From Streptomyces sp. TRM68367 (lineage in GTDB: Bacteria; Actinomycetota; Actinomycetes; Streptomycetales; Streptomycetaceae): 54,896 nucleotides of DNA. The stretch spans positions 1 to 54,896 of the forward strand of contig NZ_JACTVI010000034.1 in assembly GCF_014495685.1 (NCBI RefSeq). The letters run 5' to 3'. This document shows positions 43,158 through 50,657 of this stretch, piece by piece (positions within the stretch are counted from its first letter, which is position 1; the number at the start of each line of letters is the position of its first letter). The notes under the pieces were generated by a model. It made no database searches. It saw only the letters and a program-made list of their open reading frames with translations, and was not told the origin of the DNA. The position numbers and the translations under genes are program-made.

Positions 43158-43194
43158 GGCACGGATCCCGATGAGTTCCCAGGAGGTGACGACC

Positions 43195-43983
43195 ATGGCA
43201 ACCGCCCTCGCCAAGGCCGCGGACACGGATGCGTCCGTGGAGCACGCCGCGCGCATCGACCACGTCTCGAAGTCCTTCGCCGGCCCCGCCGGACAGCAGC
43301 TCGTCCTCGACGACATCACGCTCGATGTCGCGCCGGGCGAGTTCGTCACCCTCCTCGGGGCGTCCGGCTGCGGCAAGTCGACCCTGCTCAACCTGGTGGC
43401 CGGGCTGGACAGGCCCAGCGCGGGCGGCATCACGACCGACGGGCGCCCAGCGCTGATGTTCCAGGAGCACGCCCTGTTCCCGTGGCTGACCGCGGGCAAG
43501 AACATCGAACTCGCGCTGAAGCTCCGGGGGGTAGCGAAGGCCGAGCGGCGGGGCCGGGCCGAGGAACTGCTCGAACTGGTCCGGCTGAAGGGCGCGTACG
43601 GCAAGCGGGTGCACGAACTGTCCGGCGGCATGCGTCAGCGCGTCGCCATGGCCCGCGCCCTCGCGCAGGACAGCAAGCTGCTGCTGATGGACGAGCCGTT
43701 CGCCGCGCTGGACGCGATCACGCGGGACGTGCTGCACGACGAGCTGACCCGCATCTGGCGCGAGACACGGCTGTCCGTCCTGTTCGTCACGCACAACGTG
43801 CGCGAGGCGGTCCGGCTCGCCGAGCGCGTGGTCCTGCTGTCCTCCCGCCCGGGCCGCGTCGCGCGCGAGTGGACGGTGGACATCCCGCAGCCGCGCCGTA
43901 TCGAGGACGCCGCCGTGGCGGAGCTGTCCCGGGAGATCACCGAACAACTGCGTGGGGAGATCCGCCGCCATGGCCAGCACTGA
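43195..43983 (+). CDS. ssuB: Sulfonate ABC importer ATPase
   Basis: The product is 262 residues. ATG 43195 is preferred over an in-frame ATG 43171 because AGGAGGTGA precedes it. The Walker A is GASGCGKST (about 55-63), the Q-loop MFQEHALF, the signature LSGGMRQRVAMARAL and the Walker B LLLMDEPFAALDA, with switch His in FVTHNVREA. It couples ATP hydrolysis to uptake. Its 3' end overlaps the permease gene by 14 bases. Confidence 0.92.
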   Translation: MATALAKAADTDASVEHAARIDHVSKSFAGPAGQQLVLDDITLDVAPGEFVTLLGASGCGKSTLLNLVAGLDRPSAGGITTDGRPALMFQEHALFPWLTAGKNIELALKLRGVAKAERRGRAEELLELVRLKGAYGKRVHELSGGMRQRVAMARALAQDSKLLLMDEPFAALDAITRDVLHDELTRIWRETRLSVLFVTHNVREAVRLAERVVLLSSRPGRVAREWTVDIPQPRRIEDAAVAELSREITEQLRGEIRRHGQH

Positions 43984-44860
43984 GACGACCGCCAAGGACG
44001 GCAACGATCTCGCCGGACTCGAAGCCGGCCTGGACGCCCTGGAGACGGTCCAGACGGGCCGTACGCCGTTCCGGAAGACCCTGATACAGAAGATCCTGCC
44101 GCCGATCGTCGCCGTCCTCCTGGTACTGGCGCTGTGGCAGCTGCTGGTGTCGTCCGGGGCCGTCAGCGATCCCAGCAAGCTGCCCGCGCCGGCCGACGTG
44201 TGGGGCGAGCTGCGCGAGTCCTGGCTGCAGGGCACGCTCCACGAGTACATCTGGACCAGCGTCTCGCGCGGACTGCTCGGCTTCCTGATCGCGCTGGCCA
44301 TCGGGACGCCGCTGGGGCTGCTGGTGGCGCGCGTGCGGTTCGTGCGGGCGGCGATCGGCCCGATCCTGTCCGGCCTGCAGTCCCTGCCGTCCGTGGCCTG
44401 GGTGCCGCCGGCCGTGATCTGGCTGGGCCTGAACGACGAGATGATGTACGCGGTGATCCTGCTCGGCGCGGTCCCGTCGATCGCCAACGGCCTGGTGTCG
44501 GGCGTCGACCAGGTGCCGCCGCTGTTCCTGCGCGCCGGCCGCACGCTGGGCGCGACGGGTCTGAAGGGGACCTGGCACATCGTCATGCCGGCCGCGCTGC
44601 CCGGTTACCTGGCGGGCCTGAAGCAGGGCTGGGCCTTCTCCTGGCGCTCCCTTATGGCGGCGGAGATCATCGCGTCCTCCCCCGACCTGGGGGTGGGCCT
44701 GGGCCAGCTGCTGGAGAACGGCCGCAACAACAGCTCCATGGCCATGGTCTTCTTCGCGATCCTGCTCATCCTGATCGTCGGCATCGCCATAGACCTGCTG
44801 ATCTTCAGCCCGCTGGAGCGGTGGGTGCTGCGCAACCGCGGTCTGCTGCCGAGGAGCTGA
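43970..44860 (+). CDS. ssuC: Sulfonate ABC importer permease
   Basis: The product is 296 residues. The chosen start is ATG 43970 with GGGGAGA upstream, inside the ssuB 3' end; an in-frame start at 43952 is possible. A 50-residue polar N-terminus precedes six transmembrane segments. The cytoplasmic EAA-like loop reads LGATGLKGTWHIVMPAALPG. It pairs with ssuB and ssuA to import sulfonates. Confidence 0.9.
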   Translation: MASTETTAKDGNDLAGLEAGLDALETVQTGRTPFRKTLIQKILPPIVAVLLVLALWQLLVSSGAVSDPSKLPAPADVWGELRESWLQGTLHEYIWTSVSRGLLGFLIALAIGTPLGLLVARVRFVRAAIGPILSGLQSLPSVAWVPPAVIWLGLNDEMMYAVILLGAVPSIANGLVSGVDQVPPLFLRAGRTLGATGLKGTWHIVMPAALPGYLAGLKQGWAFSWRSLMAAEIIASSPDLGVGLGQLLENGRNNSSMAMVFFAILLILIVGIAIDLLIFSPLERWVLRNRGLLPRS

Positions 44861-44866
44861 GTTTCC

Positions 44867-45616
44867 GTGCGACGCCCGGTCCTTCTCGTCATCGCCCACG
44901 GCAGCCGCGACCCGCGGCACGCCGCGACCGTGCACGCCCTCGTACGGCGGGTCCGCGCGCTGCGCCCGGACGTACGGGTGGAGACCGGTTTCCTGGACTT
45001 CAACATTCCGTCCGTACAGGGGGTGCTGGAGTCGCTGGCGGCCAAGGGCGTCCGGGACGTCGTAGCGCTGCCGCTGCTGCTGACCCGTGCGTTCCATGCG
45101 AAGGCGGACATCCCGGCGGTGCTGGCGGACGCACCGCCGCAGCTGCGCATCCGTCAGGCGGACGTGCTCGGCCCGTCGCCGCTGCTGCTGTCGGCGTTGG
45201 AACGGCGCCTGTACGAGGCGGGTCTGACCCCCGCCGACAAGTCCTCGACCGGGGTCGTGCTGGCCTCGGCGGGGTCCACCGACCCGGAGGCGATCGCAGT
45301 GATCGCTGAAATCGCGCGGGAGTGGCGGCACACCGGTTGGTGCGCCGTGCGGCCTGCGTTCGCCTCCGCTGCATTTCCCGCGGGGTTCCCCCGCACCGAG
45401 GACGCGGTGCGGGGGCTGCGGGAGCTGGGCTGCTCTCGCGTCGCGGTCGCCCCCTACGTCCTGGCCCCCGGCTTCCTGCCCGACCGCATCGCGCGGGGTG
45501 CGGCGGAGGCGGACGTGCTCGCCGACGTACTGGGGGCGGCGCCGGAGGTGGCGCGCGTGGTGCTGGAGCGGTACGACGCAGCACGGGTGCCGTTGCCGGC
45601 GGCGGTCGGGGCCTGA
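44867..45616 (+). CDS. Sirohydrochlorin chelatase (CbiX/SirB family)
   Basis: The product is 249 residues from GTG 44867, seven bases after ssuC. Two tandem chelatase halves are visible. The first has LLVIAHGSRDPRHAATV and PLLLTRAFHAKADIP; the second has VAPYVLAPGFLPDRIA. The conserved His residues near HGS and FHAKAD are metal-binding. It inserts iron into sirohydrochlorin to make siroheme, the cofactor of the sulfite reductase at the other end of this operon. Confidence 0.88.
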   Translation: MRRPVLLVIAHGSRDPRHAATVHALVRRVRALRPDVRVETGFLDFNIPSVQGVLESLAAKGVRDVVALPLLLTRAFHAKADIPAVLADAPPQLRIRQADVLGPSPLLLSALERRLYEAGLTPADKSSTGVVLASAGSTDPEAIAVIAEIAREWRHTGWCAVRPAFASAAFPAGFPRTEDAVRGLRELGCSRVAVAPYVLAPGFLPDRIARGAAEADVLADVLGAAPEVARVVLERYDAARVPLPAAVGA

Positions 45617-45719
45617 GGGCAGGGCACAGGTACCGCTGTCGACGGCGGTCGGGGGCGACCGGCTGGCTCCGCCGGATCTGCGGGCAGGCCGCGCAGCGCA
45701 GCGGGCAGCGGCCGGCCGT

Positions 45720-45907
45720 GGTGGGAAGGACCGTACGGCTGTTCTTCCTCAACATCGCCGATGCCGGGGACTTCGTGGCCGTCCCCAAGGGGGCACTGGC
45801 CCGGGCGTTCCCCGGCGCGGAGGAACCAGCGGAGATCAGCATCGCGCCCTTGTGGCCGCACAGTGTCCCCGACTACCGGAAGCACCGGGCGGCGGCCGGG
45901 GCCATCC
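45720..45907 (+). pseudogene. C-terminal fragment of a hydrolase-like protein
   Basis: A plus-strand frame encodes TVRLFFLNIADAGDFVAVP, FPGAEEPAEISIAPLWPHSV and PDYRKH. This resembles the end of lipase/peptidase-type alpha/beta hydrolases of streptomycetes, in which the Asp (AGD) and His (PHSV) could be the last catalytic residues. No upstream part exists; the chelatase gene ends about 100 bases before. The frame then runs without sense over the gvpK 3' end. A remnant is likely; the family call is weak. Confidence 0.4.
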
Positions 45908-45937
45908 CTGCGCGGGCCAAGTGGCCCGGGGCGGACG

Positions 45938-46248
45938 TCAGTCGGCCTGCGGCAAAAGGGTGCCGAGGGGGCCCAGGTCCAGGTTGAGGTCTTCCATGCG
46001 CAGGTCGTAGCGGGCGCAGAGGTCTGCCATGCGGTCATGGAGGAGCATCAGCGTCAGGCCGACGCGTTCCTCCTGGTCCTCCGTGAGGTCGCCGGTGTCG
46101 ACGCGGTGGAGGGCCTGGCGTTCCATGAGCTGGCGGAGGAGTTCGACGACGGTCAGCACGAGTTTGACAGGTCGCGTTCGACGGTGTCCGGGTCGGTCGA
46201 CAGGCGGTGGGCGGCGGCGGGTTGGGTGTCCGGGCGTGGGGGCGGCAT
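45938..46248 (-). pseudogene. gvpK: gvpK (gas vesicle protein K) with a one-base frameshift
   Basis: ATG 46248 opens DTQPAAAHRLSTDPDTVERDL, then the frame breaks after one missing base near 46164 (CTGTC where CTGGTC is expected). The next frame continues VKLVLTVVELLRQLMERQ, DTGDLTEDQEERVGLTLMLL and ends DLNLDLGPLGTLLPQAD. Together they make a complete GvpK of about 103 residues. GvpK is a minor gas vesicle protein. No other gvp gene is in this window, so the gene is an orphan from a lost cluster. A sequencing error could also cause the frameshift. Confidence 0.8.
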
Positions 46249-46254
46249 GGGACC

Positions 46255-46383
46255 TCATTGCTGGGGGACGGGGTGGGCCGGCAGGAGCCCCTCCACCAGC
46301 TCGGGCGAGCGGCGGACGCGGGGGTCGAGGAGCCGCAGCTCGCCCTCGATGGCAGCCGCGACGGCGGGGGTCGGTTCAGGCAC
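46255..46383 (-). pseudogene. N-terminal stub of a DUF4440 / NTF2-like protein
   Basis: GTG 46383 overlaps the DUF1697 stop and encodes 42 residues. EPTPAVAAAIEGELRLLDPR and VRRSPELVEGLL match the first third of DUF4440 proteins, which normally continue with HPDFTEFGASGRRW. Instead the frame ends at TGA 46255, seven bases before the gvpK start. The gene lost its 3' two thirds in a deletion that also brought gvpK here. Confidence 0.6.
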
Positions 46384-46921
46384 CGGTCAGCTCCACGAGT
46401 TTCACGACGGTGTTCCAGTTGCGGGTGGTGGCGATCAGGCCCTTGGTCAGGCGGGGTCGGGACAGGGCCTCGGCGAGCTTGGAGCGGCCCAGGCCGCCCG
46501 GTGTGTAGAGGTACAGGGCACGGTCGCCGAGGCGGAACTCCTCGGGGAGAAAGACCGGTTGGTCGATCTCCGCGAAACGGGACGCGTCGACCGGGGCGGA
46601 GAAGTACGTGACGTGCAGCTGCCTGCCCTCGAGTTCGGCGGGCGGGAACGGGCAGGCCTCGGCGACCGCCTCCAGATAGGCGTGGTCGCGCACGATCACG
46701 TCGACGGGGAAGCCGAAGTGTTTCTCGACGGCCTGCATGATCTCGGCGGCCAGGCACTCCTCGTCGCCGTGATCCGCCGCGAACACGGCCTGACCGCTCT
46801 GCAGATACGTGCGTACGGCGTCGTGGCCGAGGCCTTCCAGGAGGGTGCGCAGGTCGGCCATCGCGACCTTCTTGCCGCCCACGTTGATCCCCCGCAGCAG
46901 CGCCGCATACGTCGTCGTCAT
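46376..46921 (-). CDS. DUF1697 family protein
   Basis: The product is 181 residues from ATG 46921. It begins with the signature YAALLRGINVGGKKVAMADL and continues with TYLQSGQAVFAA, VIVRDHAYLEAVAEACPF and the C-terminal TKGLIATTRNWNTVVKL. DUF1697 proteins are common, of about this length, with unknown function. The gene appears intact, flanked by decaying genes on both sides. Confidence 0.9.
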   Translation of the reverse strand: MTTTYAALLRGINVGGKKVAMADLRTLLEGLGHDAVRTYLQSGQAVFAADHGDEECLAAEIMQAVEKHFGFPVDVIVRDHAYLEAVAEACPFPPAELEGRQLHVTYFSAPVDASRFAEIDQPVFLPEEFRLGDRALYLYTPGGLGRSKLAEALSRPRLTKGLIATTRNWNTVVKLVELTGA

Positions 46922-47103
46922 GCGCACACGATAGGGCGGCCGTCGTGCCCCGTGGGGGTGGGCACGACGGCCGTGTCCGCCGCGAGCGGACTGCGCGAAA
47001 CTCTGGCCGAACGGCGGGCTCCGGTTCAACTCGTCCACGCACTTGTGACTCATTCAACAAACCTTGACCGGGACATTACAGACACCGGCACCCTGATCGC
47101 CGC

Positions 47104-47477
47104 CGCTCACCAGGGGCAAGCCCGGGTCGACGAGGCGTTCCCGGGCGGCTCCGAGCCGACCGAGGTGGTCGTCAGGGCGGACGACATCGACGCGCCCGAG
47201 GTGAAGACCGCGCTGCCCGCCATCGCCACGCACACCGTGACGCCGGAGACTCCATGCAGTCCATGAGCAGATGGGCGTCGGCCTCGCGGCGGCGGTGCTC
47301 ATCGACGCGACGATCATCCGGGGCGTGCTGCTGCCGGCGGTGATGGCGCTGCTCGGGGAGCGCAACTGGTACCTGCCGAAGTGGCTGGACCGGATGCCCG
47401 GCCTCACGCACGACGAGACGCCGGACGCGATCGCGGTACCCTCCGTGCCGGACGAGGGGCGGCCGGTGAGGGTCTGA
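47104..47477 (+). pseudogene. Remnant of an MMPL-family transporter gene
   Basis: Two pieces in different frames belong to one MMPL protein. GQARVDEAFPGGSEPTEVVV with RADDIDAPEVKTALPAI is part of the first periplasmic domain. MGVGLAAAVLIDATIIRGVL and LLGERNWYLPKWLDRMPGL are the last membrane segment and C-terminal tail. About 400 residues are missing between them. The gap 46922-47103 carries no recognisable gene, and 47478-47533 is spacer before the hairpins. Confidence 0.65.
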
Positions 47478-47533
47478 CGCTTCCCGCCGTTCACAGGGCC
47501 CGTTGGGAGGGCTGCGGGCCCGCTCATGAAGGC

Positions 47534-47559
47534 GCCCCGTGAGGGGCCTCTGCGGAGGC
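47534..47559. terminator. Two overlapping hairpins at the 3' end of mgt
   Basis: GCCCC-GTGA-GGGGC (47534-47547) and GCCTC-TGCG-GAGGC (47546-47559) lie just past the mgt stop (47574, minus strand). They could act as its terminator or as alternative structures. Confidence 0.5.
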
Positions 47560-47573
47560 TCTCCGAGGGCGTT

Positions 47574-48785
47574 TTATGAGGGCAGTTCGCCCTCGATGAG
47601 GTCGGCTGCCCGCCGGGTGCCGCCCTCGCCGGCCATCCCGGCCTGGATCTCCTTCAGGTGGCGGGCGACCTCCGGGTCGTCAACGAGGGCGAGGGCGGTG
47701 GCGCGCAGGGTCTCGGCGGTCGCCTCCTCCCGGGGGACGTGTCGGGCGACGCCGAGCCCCTGGAGCACGTCGGCGTTGCCGAACTGGTCCGCGGCCTGCG
47801 GTACGGCGATCATCGGGGTGGCCGTGGCCAGGCCCTCCTGGCTGCCGCCCGCGCCGGCGTGGGTGACGAACAGGTCGGCCTGCTTCAGGATCGCCGGCTG
47901 CGGCACCCAGGAGCGCACCTCGACGCCGTCCGGTACGTCGCCCAGCTCGGCGGGGTCGACGTGGCGGCCGATCTGGAGCACGACGTGCCAGCCCGGCAGG
48001 TCGCCGAACGCCCTGACGCACTCCTGGTAGAAGCCGGGCTGTTTGGTGAAGGCCGACCCGAGCGAGACGAGCACGACCTTCTCGGCACCCTCGGGCCGCC
48101 GCCAGTCGCCCTCGGTGGTGCGGTCGCACTGGCAGGCGCCGACGAAGGTGTACACGCTCTCGTCGACCCGGTCGGCGTTCGGCTGCAGCGCGCGGGGGAC
48201 CAGGACGAGGGAGCGGGCCGGGTGCCCCGCGAACACGTCGGGGTGCTCGGTGATCCCGTTCTCCTCCAGCCAGGCCTGGAAGCGGGCGTAGTAGGCCCGG
48301 CCGCGCTCGGTCTTCTTCGGCTCCTCCCACATCGGCTTGGCGGCCTCCTCCTCGTAGCCCTCCCAGGCGACGAGGTGCGGCGCCAGGGAGATCGCGGGCA
48401 CGCCCCAGCGGCGGGCGAGGACGCGGGCCGGGTACGAGGCGGTGTCGTGCAGGACGAGGTCCGGCACGTCCGTCCCGTCCGCCCCGTTCGTCTCGTACGC
48501 CTCGATCAGCTGGGGCAGCGCCTGGATCGCGTCGTCGAGGAACGGCTCCACGTTGTCCAGCAGCGTGGTCCCCCAGGCCGACGGGTCGGCGTCAGGCCCG
48601 GGCAGTGTGGACTTCCAGAGCTTCACCTCCGCACCGGTCCCGGCGACCTTGTCCGCGAGCGCGGGCGGGATCGCGTACGTGACCCGGTGCCCGCGCGCGA
48701 CGAGTTCGCGGATCACTTCGAGGCTCGGGTTCACGTGGCCGTGGGCGGCGATGGAGAACATGGCGATGTGAGCGGGACTGGTCAT
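47574..48785 (-). CDS. mgt: Macrolide glycosyltransferase (MGT family)
   Basis: The product is 403 residues from ATG 48785. The N-terminal half has FSIAAHGHVNPSLEVIRELV and the catalytic His in AAHGH. The C-terminal GT-B half has VVLVSLGSAFTKQP and the donor-binding WVPQPAILKQADLFVTHAGAG with TPMIAVPQAADQFGNA. Such enzymes use UDP-glucose to glucosylate and inactivate macrolides. The gene follows erm after 48 bases, the order known for the S. lividans lrm-mgt pair, giving dual macrolide resistance. Confidence 0.92.
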   Translation of the reverse strand: MTSPAHIAMFSIAAHGHVNPSLEVIRELVARGHRVTYAIPPALADKVAGTGAEVKLWKSTLPGPDADPSAWGTTLLDNVEPFLDDAIQALPQLIEAYETNGADGTDVPDLVLHDTASYPARVLARRWGVPAISLAPHLVAWEGYEEEAAKPMWEEPKKTERGRAYYARFQAWLEENGITEHPDVFAGHPARSLVLVPRALQPNADRVDESVYTFVGACQCDRTTEGDWRRPEGAEKVVLVSLGSAFTKQPGFYQECVRAFGDLPGWHVVLQIGRHVDPAELGDVPDGVEVRSWVPQPAILKQADLFVTHAGAGGSQEGLATATPMIAVPQAADQFGNADVLQGLGVARHVPREEATAETLRATALALVDDPEVARHLKEIQAGMAGEGGTRRAADLIEGELPS

Positions 48786-48798
48786 GCACCGACCATAA

Positions 48799-48817
48799 AC
48801 GAGACGATACGTCTCGT
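48799..48817. promoter_or_regulatory. TetR-type operator overlapping the mgt promoter
   Basis: ACGAGACG-ATA-CGTCTCGT is a perfect palindrome with 8-base arms and a 3-base centre. On the minus strand it falls between TTGCAC and TATGGT, which have an 18-base spacing suited to -35 and -10 boxes of mgt. The layout is that of a TetR-family operator. No TetR gene is present in the window. Confidence 0.65.
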
Positions 48818-48833
48818 GCAACTCAATTTGGTT

Positions 48834-49613
48834 TTACGAGGTCAGCGCCTCGTGCAGCCGCAGCCAGCGCCCCGGCGCCACCTCCCCGACCAGCACACCG
48901 GGATCCAGGCGCGCGGCGCGGAACGCGGCGTCCAGGCGCCGCCTCGGGTGCACCAGGCGCAGGGAGGCGTGCAGCGAGCCGCCGGCCCCGGAGAAGCCCA
49001 GCTCGACCAGGTGCCGCCAGCTGCCGTACGCGGCTGGGTCGATCAGCGGGGTGCCGCGGCGCTCGATGCGGAGGATCCCGGCGTCGACGCGGGGCGCGGA
49101 CCGGAAGCTGTGCCGGCCGACCCGCCCGGCCAGCCGCCACGCGAAACACGGCCAGCTGCGGACCGTCAGCAGGGTCCAGCTGCCGTAGTCCCCGGTGCGT
49201 TTACGGGCGTATTCGAGCTGGGTGAGGAGCGTGGCGTCGGTGAGGTCGGGGGCTCGCAGACACCAGTCGACGATCGCCGCCGTACGGGAGAAGGGCACGT
49301 TGCCGGCGACGGCGAAGGGGGTGTGCGGGGGCCGCGCGGCGAGGAAGTCACCGCCGATGACGCGGACTTGGGGTTTGCCGGAGAAGCGCTCGCGCAGTAC
49401 GGCCACGAGCCGGGGGTCGATCTCGTAGGCGCGCAGCTCGGCGCAGCGGGGGGCGAGCACGGTGGTCAACGCGCCCTTTCCCGCGCCGACTTCGAGCAGC
49501 AGCCGGGCCGGGCGGTCGTGCGGGACGGCGAGCCGTGCGAAGCGGATGGCGGCGGTGCGGTCGGCGAGGAAGTTCTGCGAGAGCGCGCGCGTGCGCTGGG
49601 TGGGGCGGGCCAT
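48834..49613 (-). CDS. rRNA adenine N-6-methyltransferase (Erm family)
   Basis: The product is 259 residues from ATG 49613. The SAM-binding motif I is LLEVGAGKGALT (near 40-50) and the catalytic motif IV is GNVPFSR (104-110, NVPF in place of the usual NIPF). ALSQNFLADR and AYEIDPRL are also typical. The enzyme methylates A2058 of 23S rRNA and blocks macrolide, lincosamide and streptogramin B binding. The order erm-mgt matches lrm-mgt of S. lividans, so this is probably an lrm/erm(O)-type gene. A long hairpin lies just upstream. Confidence 0.9.
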   Translation of the reverse strand: MARPTQRTRALSQNFLADRTAAIRFARLAVPHDRPARLLLEVGAGKGALTTVLAPRCAELRAYEIDPRLVAVLRERFSGKPQVRVIGGDFLAARPPHTPFAVAGNVPFSRTAAIVDWCLRAPDLTDATLLTQLEYARKRTGDYGSWTLLTVRSWPCFAWRLAGRVGRHSFRSAPRVDAGILRIERRGTPLIDPAAYGSWRHLVELGFSGAGGSLHASLRLVHPRRRLDAAFRAARLDPGVLVGEVAPGRWLRLHEALTS

Positions 49614-49627
49614 GGCCTGCGGTCCTT

Positions 49628-49676
49628 GTCTTCCGTGAGGGGCCTGAAGGGCAGACGAAGGCCCCGACCGGAAGAC
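49628..49676. promoter_or_regulatory. Nested hairpin in the leader of the erm gene
   Basis: GTCTTCCG (49628-49635) pairs with CGGAAGAC (49669-49676), and inside it GGGGCCT (49639-49645) pairs with AGGCCCC (49659-49665). The structure is 15 bases upstream of the erm start on the minus strand, so it lies in the leader. It could mask ribosome access or end transcription early, the type of control expected for inducible erm genes. I did not find a convincing short leader peptide with its own stop. Confidence 0.6.
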
Positions 49677-49958
49677 GGGAGGACGGCACACCGGATCGAG
49701 CCGTCACGCGTCGGACGCGTGCGTGCTCTATCTACGGCGTACGTCGGCGAAGAGGGCGCCCCTGCGGCAGTGCCGTCAGCGGGCGTGGCTCCCCGGGCCG
49801 GTCAGGGCTCCGGGGCCGCGGCGCATGCGGATGGGATACGTGCAGCCCCGGCCGTAACCGGAGCTGTAGGTTGGGCTTCCTGCCATGCGCGGAACGGTAG
49901 GCGGGCGCGGTCGGCACGGGCAACGGGTTTTTGGCGGGCGCGGGTACTTCGTACGGCG
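49677..49958. other. Gap upstream of the erm gene with no recognisable gene
   Basis: Frames on both strands here are Arg/Pro-rich and match nothing that I recognise. The erm promoter presumably lies at its left end. The right end adjoins a truncated permease gene. Confidence 0.5.
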
Positions 49959-50339
49959 TCAGCACTGGTAGCGGGCAAGGATCAGGTTTCCGTCCTTCTC
50001 CAGGCGGAGGAGGGCGAGGCCGAGAGCGAGCAGGAACTGCGGGACCGTCACCCCGACGGCCCACACCAGCCCGATCCGGAACGACTCCCAGAACAGCGTG
50101 TCGTGCAGCAGGTCCCGGAAGTTGAGGGCGCCGATCCACTGGGCGGGTGCGGTGCGGCCCGACTGGGTGTCGGTGAACACCAGCAGGATCCCGTAGACGA
50201 GCGGGCCGACGCTCAGGACGAGGATGGGGATCAGGGCGGGCAGTACCAGGAACCAGGCGCTGTGGTCGAGCGCGCGCCGCGGTGCGCCGTTGCCGGGCAC
50301 GCGGCGCGTCGGCCGCTTCACCTCGGTCACCAATGCCAT
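49959..50339 (-). pseudogene. 3'-truncated sugar ABC permease
   Basis: ATG 50339 opens 126 residues: a polar N-terminus, then WFLVLPALIPILVLSVGPLV (TM1) and GLVWAVGVTVPQFLLALGLA (TM2), as in MalF-type permeases of about 300 residues. The frame ends in LILARYQC and TGA at 49959-49961. The remaining four membrane segments and the EAA loop are missing. It has no partner genes here and is a deletion remnant. Confidence 0.7.
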
Positions 50340-50542
50340 GGAATCAGCCCCTTTGTGCGGCCCGGGTGGCCACGTCATGGTCGTGAAGGCGCTGTGGCGC
50401 GTCAAGGCACCGCACGTGGTCCCACCTGTGCGAATGCGACACTGGCCGGCGGATGGCCGGAACCCGGAAGCAGGTACGGCGAGGGTGGACGGACCAGGAC
50501 GCCGAGGACGCCTTCGACGCCGAGGACCCCAAGCAAGACCTG

Positions 50543-50643
50543 GGCGACACGGGCGACGCGGGCGACGCGGGCGACGCGGGCGACGCGGGCGACGCGGGCG
50601 ACACCGACCATAAGGACGACAAGGACGACAAGGACGACAAGGA
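50543..50643 (+). repeat. Two sets of 9-bp tandem repeats upstream of the second APH-fold gene
   Basis: GCGACGCGG recurs five or six times (50543-50607), then AAGGACGAC three or four times (50612-50643). They end 15 bases before the kinase start. A frame through them (from ATG 50453) would encode Gly-Asp-Ala and Lys-Asp-Asp repeats but is not in frame with the kinase. The region 50340-50542 before them shows nothing recognisable. Confidence 0.85.
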
Positions 50644-50657
50644 CACGGAGGCGGACG

